A model generated the notes under the pieces. It ran no database searches. It was not told the DNA's origin and saw nothing but the letters and a program-made list of their open reading frames with translations. Of a stretch of 64,000 bases of DNA, positions 58,890-64,000 are shown piece after piece. A program made the position numbers and the translations under genes. Location of the stretch: NCBI GenBank assembly GCA_017591395.1, contig WEDG01003369.1, positions 124,001-188,000 on the forward strand, written 5' to 3'. The stretch comes from Schistocephalus solidus (lineage: Eukaryota > Platyhelminthes > Cestoda > Diphyllobothriidea > Diphyllobothriidae). Every line of letters begins with the position of its first letter. The first letter of the stretch is position 1.

Positions 58890-59431
58890 GCCATCCTCGC
58901 CGATCCGGTCATATCATTTTCCAGCCCTAAAACAAAAATTCTTTCTACTGACCTCATCAGAATGCAGACATGCATGTCAGTCAATAGCAGCAACAGTATG
59001 CAGGATTGGTAAATTGGATAGTAACTCCATGGAAAACGAGTAGGATTGTGACTACCCGTCCGAAAGTCTAGGAATTGATCTCGTTTTTCAGACGCATCAG
59101 TAACTGTTGCACATAAACAGGGAGGCGTAAATGGTATTTTTGTCTGCGGCTCCAGTCATTTATCCAAAGGCTATTCCCCTCCCTACTTCACCCTGCTGTT
59201 TAGGTTAAAGATCCTCTGTCATTTCCTCTGTTGACTACTTGACTGTGGCCCCTAGGCGCATTTCAAAATTCACTGAACAAGACCAGAACTTTTTGTACGC
59301 TTGTCCTACCGTTATCCGCATATCCTTCTAGCATGAATCGTGCAACAAGGTTCTCTGTTAAATTCAGCGACGCTGTTTGTGTGCAATCAGTTATTGGAAA
59401 GTATCATCAACGGAACTTTGGATGTCTGATG
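58890..59431 (+). repeat. Duplicated 530-540 bp repeat, copy 2
   Basis: Collinear with 53932-54457, about 4.96 kb upstream, in the same orientation and clearly diverged. Unlike copy 1 it is not followed by reverse transcriptase sequence. Confidence 0.75.
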
Positions 59432-62400
59432 GTTTGTGACAACCAATTGCACCGTCAGCTGACTCCTCTTCCTAGTTGTTGATGAAAAGCAAAGGGCAGA
59501 GGGTAGTATTTTCAAACACACCCTCCAAACAGTCGAGCAAGTCTTAATGTGCATCTGGGGTAACACCTAAGTAATAGGGATAAGTGAAAGAGTGAAAAAG
59601 ACTTTCTTATCATCATACCTTCCTTTGGGAATCTCGATTGTCTTAATCGTATAGGCAAAAAGAGACCGCAGAGTTTAAAGGGACCTAAGACCTGCACTGG
59701 AAAGGCAGTTAAATTCAAAATAATCGGAAGACCTCTGTCGGCGGATATTACGCGAGCGAATAATGGCAACGCCTAGCCATGGAGCATGTCTAGGCACTTT
59801 GCTTGTACATGTGATATCAATATGGTGTATGATTTAATCTCTTTATATGTATACTACTGCCTAGCTATTGGAAGTTTATGAATATACGACACTGTCCAAT
59901 TGTAGCTAGAGTACACTTGGCCACATATTATTTTACACTTTCGAACTAAGCCTAGGAAGCTTCATACCGACTGCTAATATCCAGGTTTACGATTAGTTGA
60001 TGAGGAGGTTTAAAACTGACCATATATAATCTGAGGATAGCGTTGTCTCCCAAGCCACATACCATTGAGGTTCGCACTCCTTGGCGAAAAATATTTATCA
60101 ACGTCATTTTGAGCACACTTCATATGGTAAAAAATAGCATTAACGCGAAGATGCACTACCAATATCCCCTAAGCCCTTCTTGCGCTGACAAAGTAATCGA
60201 CTTCCATGACTTCAGCATCCAGGTAGCCTTGGACCATATTTGTTCGTCCTTAATTGACCAACTACAATGGCAAAACACGCCTATCGGGCTCTCAAACAGA
60301 AGGCAATTCTCTCTTCAGCATCATCATCGTTTGTTTCCGCTGGCGTAAGAAAACAAAAAAGTGCACTATTAGTTGCGTCTGTCGAAACTTTGGACGACCT
60401 GGTTACCAGGAAGACTGCAGATGCTCGTGACGGGTGCGGAGGCCGTTACAGAATGGCGGGCGTGCTGTCAGTGGCTCCTCTCGAAAAGGAGACGGCGGCT
60501 GAAAGGAGGGATGCAACCGAGTGACCTGTACAAATAGAACAGTAAACTCGCCTTTATACTTCCGGGAATTCACCAAAGAGCTCCAAGATATCGATTTCGC
60601 CGTTATCTACAGAACCCTGCGCAGTTACCTCCAGACTTGCGTCAGTGATCATCAATTGGTTTGTTCATCCTATAAATACCGCCTTTTTAGTTCCTGCTGC
60701 TATCTCTGACTCTTGCAGGTGATTGAAAGCTCAGAATAATAAACCCATTGTTCCAGTGCTCAAATTACCTTCGCCTTTGCTCATGCAATATCCTGGGAAT
60801 CGAACGCCCCCATTCATTCGCCAATCTGTTGAAATTGATTGTCCACTCTTTTTGTGGGCGATAGCCAGGAAAATGACACAATGGTAACAGCGTGAGTGCT
60901 TAGTTAATCGAAATGGGCCTTCAAATGCGGGCTACCCACTCACGGGACAAATTACATTCCCTGTTCTTTGCAAGTAGGAAAGAGTCTCGCCAGACTTTAA
61001 GGAAAAAACCACTGCTCGTCCATACGAATGTCAATAAAACCAGCAGATCTCATAATCACTGGCAAAAATTTTTGCAACCTAAATATGGAGCATGAACCCA
61101 CAGAAAACCACATAAGAGATCGTCCCAACTTACCACATAAATTACAAAAAAAGTAAGAAATTGGTGCTCAGCCTTCATGCCTCTTTCTTTGAGCTTAAAA
61201 AGTCCGCCGACTGCGTTAATCATCACCAGCTTGTTAAATTCAGGATGAAATCTGGCTCAACCGAACAGTTCAGGCTGACGGTTGAACGGCTTGATGTGTG
61301 AATAGCTGGACGGCTAATGGACAGAGGATCAGTGCTGAGTGGCTTCACATTGTCAGTTGGGATGGGACATGGTGGCATCCTAGGTCAAACCCATTTTCAG
61401 CATCATGTTCTACAGAGCAATGATAGATGTCTTCACTGAGGATCGAATGGGAACCAACACTGTCTATCAAACCGAGGATAATCTTCCCAGAAATTCAACC
61501 CATTAACATCGGACACGAAACCACTAGGACTGGTACACATCTACTCACATCCTACGATCTTGTGAAATAAAAAGTAAACACGTTGGGTCTGAGGGTGCTA
61601 GCTTCGGACTCAGGGGCAACACATCTAGCAGAATAATGAACACAGCCTGACTGTAAATATAAATCACTAGACAGTAGGAAGCGAATAAAACTGAGAAGTA
61701 CTATCCCAAAGATCATCAAAATTTAAAACGCATGTGTGCTCTTGGTCTGAAAAACCATATCTGGACCAAACATTCCCCTTTACCTTGTTGAGATATTCTT
61801 CTTACCGTTAAACAAAGAGTGCACAGACCTGTAGGCTGAAAATATTCTTAGGTAGATAAGAGTTGTGTCAGACAATAGATCCATGTCAGTTTAAGCTCTG
61901 GTTACGCTGTACAAATGGGTAATTGGACACAACAGATCCTGAACTAAAGGCCGAATGAGCAGCTTAGTATTATGTACATGTTGAAAAATGTTCAATGCCA
62001 GCTTTGCGACCAAGACATGCGAACGAAGGCCTGGGAGTGCCCGAGAAGTAAGTATCGGTACTCGAAGACAATGGGTGCAAGGTAAATGCCAACAGTCACC
62101 TTGGAGATTTCCTTCACTTGTTGTGTTATAAAATAAAACGTGCTTTCAAGCCCTCACAAAGGATTGCCATGAATGACTATGAAACCTCGAGCAGTCACAT
62201 ATGGGTTCAAAGGCTCAAGTCCGCCAATATCCAGCTGGCTACAACACTTGTTCAATATCAGCGCTCACCGAAAACTCAGATTGGGCATATTTGACGTATT
62301 CAGGTCAATCACAAATTGAAGAAGACATATCTGCACCACACTTTACATGGCATCACTGCGAACAACGTCAATTATCTTATTTACTCTCACGGCTGTCGTA

Positions 62401-62889
62401 GGATCAGTATAAACTGCAATAAGTTCTCCAGGAGGAATCCTGATGCCATGTTTAACTTTCCTTACTTTGAATGAAAATCTCCTTTGCATACTAACTTTAT
62501 AGAATACATTAAATAACTTGCAGGGCGACCATTGCCAGGGGTTTCAATTTAACTATCACTGCGTTACTTCTACCTCCCTACAGTACTCCCGTACATTTGG
62601 ACAACGAGTGCCTCTATTCGGTCACATACCTACGTACGAAAACGCACTCCAAATCATCAGCCCGCTACTCACGCATCACTCAGAATATCAATGTTCGCCA
62701 TTGCTGTATGCACAGATAATCAATATTTGTTTGTGCGTAAGACATTTAACGGAGGATTTACGACAAGTCAGCCACTGTATCTAATCACTTGCCGCGTTCA
62801 TTTGCGGAAAACGGGCCGATGGCAGAGGAAGAAGGGAGGGAATGCGATCAGCTCTGTAATAAATCTGATGTGGCGTTAAACTACTCCCA
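59432..62889. other. No recognised gene
   Basis: Mixed-composition DNA with frames up to 101 codons (60043-60348). None has a domain I recognise. Confidence 0.4.
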
Positions 62890-63060
62890 CGAGCTACCAG
62901 TTAGATATAACATTAGGGACAGAGTTAGTGTTTAGATACGGGCTACGGTGAAGGTCTGGATTCTTATTAGTTAAAGCGATAGGGCATGAAAATAGGTGCT
63001 CCTCCGCGTATTTACCGCAAGGAAACCTGCATTATGGGAGTGCCTGTTTACGTTTCCTAC
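62890..63060 (+). repeat. Degenerate GGTTAG-like repeat with shared flank
   Basis: A G+T-rich tract (TTAGGGACAGAGTTAGTGTT) is followed by AAACCTGCATTATGGGAGTG, similar to AAACCTGCATTGCTGGCAGT at 37127. Confidence 0.4.
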
Positions 63061-63604
63061 TGATTTCTTACTGACACGCTGTGTCTGTCCTTCCCAGGGA
63101 TGTCGTTCAGTTTAAAATGCTTCCTTCAAAGCGTGTCTTAATGACACTTCCCTTTTCGTGGAATATGACGCCTGTTACATGTGGAATTAGGGGTCACTGC
63201 CTCTATTCTCCGTAGGCGTAGCAATAGGCAATGGACTAAATTTTTAACATGTGTACTTTAATGCAAATAAATTCACCTGCAGTTCCAGCCTGTCTGCTCT
63301 GCTGGAGAGTGAAAAGTTGCTTTTTTTACAGACAAACCAGAAGCATATATTTGAGAGGGCTTCCGAGAACGTGTAAGCCGACTAATTTGTAAGGATAGCG
63401 GACTCGATAAGGCAAGATAAACTCTATGCAGATATTCGCTATAACGGTTATTTCAAATTTAAAAACACTCATGCTCATCCTTTTAAGGAAGTTTAACAGA
63501 AGGACTATTTCATTCGAAGGTCGTAGAAGGGTAGATTTATGGCCACATCGGATTGAATTGTTTTACTTTTATGAGCACTGATTTAGAGGACCTATGTGTG
63601 TGTC
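63061..63604. other. No recognised feature
   Basis: AT-rich spacer. Confidence 0.35.
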
Positions 63605-63812
63605 CATTGCCTAACGGAATAGAGAGTGAGGCCAATGACTCCGTGTATTTTTCTCCCTGCAACTCCTCTGAGGCCTTTGAAGCTAGCATGGTGTGTTAAA
63701 AGTCGTGGCTTAGACGGTTGCCAACTTATGGGATAACTCGGACCGCGCAGGTAGTCCAGTGTTTGTTTGTGGCCGACAGGAGGACTGAGGGTTCGACTTC
63801 AATATCATATAA
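63605..63812 (-). repeat. Dispersed repeat module A, diverged fragment
   Basis: GAGAGTGAGG, then GTGTGTTAAAAGTCGTGGCT, CGGTTGCCAACTTATGGGAT, AACTCGGACCGCG and GGCCGACAGGAGGACTGAGG follow the order of 56830-57010. The last 190 bases of the window after it show nothing recognised. Confidence 0.6.
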
Positions 63813-64000
63813 ACAAAACATCCTTTTTGAACGCGTGGTTACTCGTAAGGACCGTTTCTGCTGACATTCACTGCAGCACTTTCCGTCTTGCCCTGAAGAA
63901 CAGAAAGCGAGTTAAAGTACAGTTCAGACCCTGGCAGCTAATAGACCTTGGTAACATAACTGCAGCAGAGAGTCCGTGCTTTAGGTACTTTAATGCGCCC

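Overview
The window looks like nuclear DNA of a flatworm, most likely a diphyllobothriid-type tapeworm (Spirometra, Schistocephalus or Dibothriocephalus relatives). The reasons are AT-rich sequence, very few coding exons, long introns, and retroelement remnants of kinds I associate with such genomes: reverse transcriptases ending in runs of C2H2 zinc fingers, and Penelope-like elements with GIY-YIG nucleases. The taxon is an inference from sequence style; no database was searched.

Only one host gene is well supported. It lies on the + strand from about 23.1 to 33.6 kb and encodes a secreted or membrane-anchored protein of the SRPBCC/START-like (polyketide cyclase/lipid transport) fold. Exon 1 (23132-23384) carries the start, a hydrophobic leader and the first half of the fold. 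Exon 2 (32815-33062) joins it in matching phase, and a candidate last exon lies at 33491-33634. A 27-codon upstream ORF with a strong start context ends on the main start codon (ATGA overlap). The first intron is about 9.4 kb and holds about 5 kb of degenerate TAG/GTA trinucleotide repeat.

Nearly everything else is mobile-element debris or sequence with no recognisable content. From left to right: an 86-bp terminal-inverted-repeat element (1.0-1.8 kb); a Penelope-like fragment followed by hammerhead-like motifs (7.1-8.5 kb); a non-LTR reverse transcriptase tail (8.9-9.5 kb); a tRNA-like SINE candidate carrying a hammerhead-like fold and ending in (TA)n (16.3-16.7 kb); a second tRNA-like sequence (16.9 kb); tandem and dispersed GC-rich repeat modules, here called A and B (17.9, 34.3-35.8, 53.2-53.9, 56.5-57.1, 58.8 and 63.6 kb); two zinc-finger retroelement copies (35.8-36.3 kb on the minus strand, 54.5-56.5 kb on the plus strand); a second Penelope-like remnant (46.7-47.0 kb, minus); and a 530-540 bp repeat present twice (53.9 and 58.9 kb). 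Several blocks are rich in degenerate GGTTAG-type motifs.

The most unusual points are the combination of tRNA-like promoter and hammerhead-like motif in one short element, the ATGA-coupled upstream ORF, the strand-asymmetric 5-kb trinucleotide tract inside a gene, and the repeated association of module A with the 3' ends of the zinc-finger retroelement.
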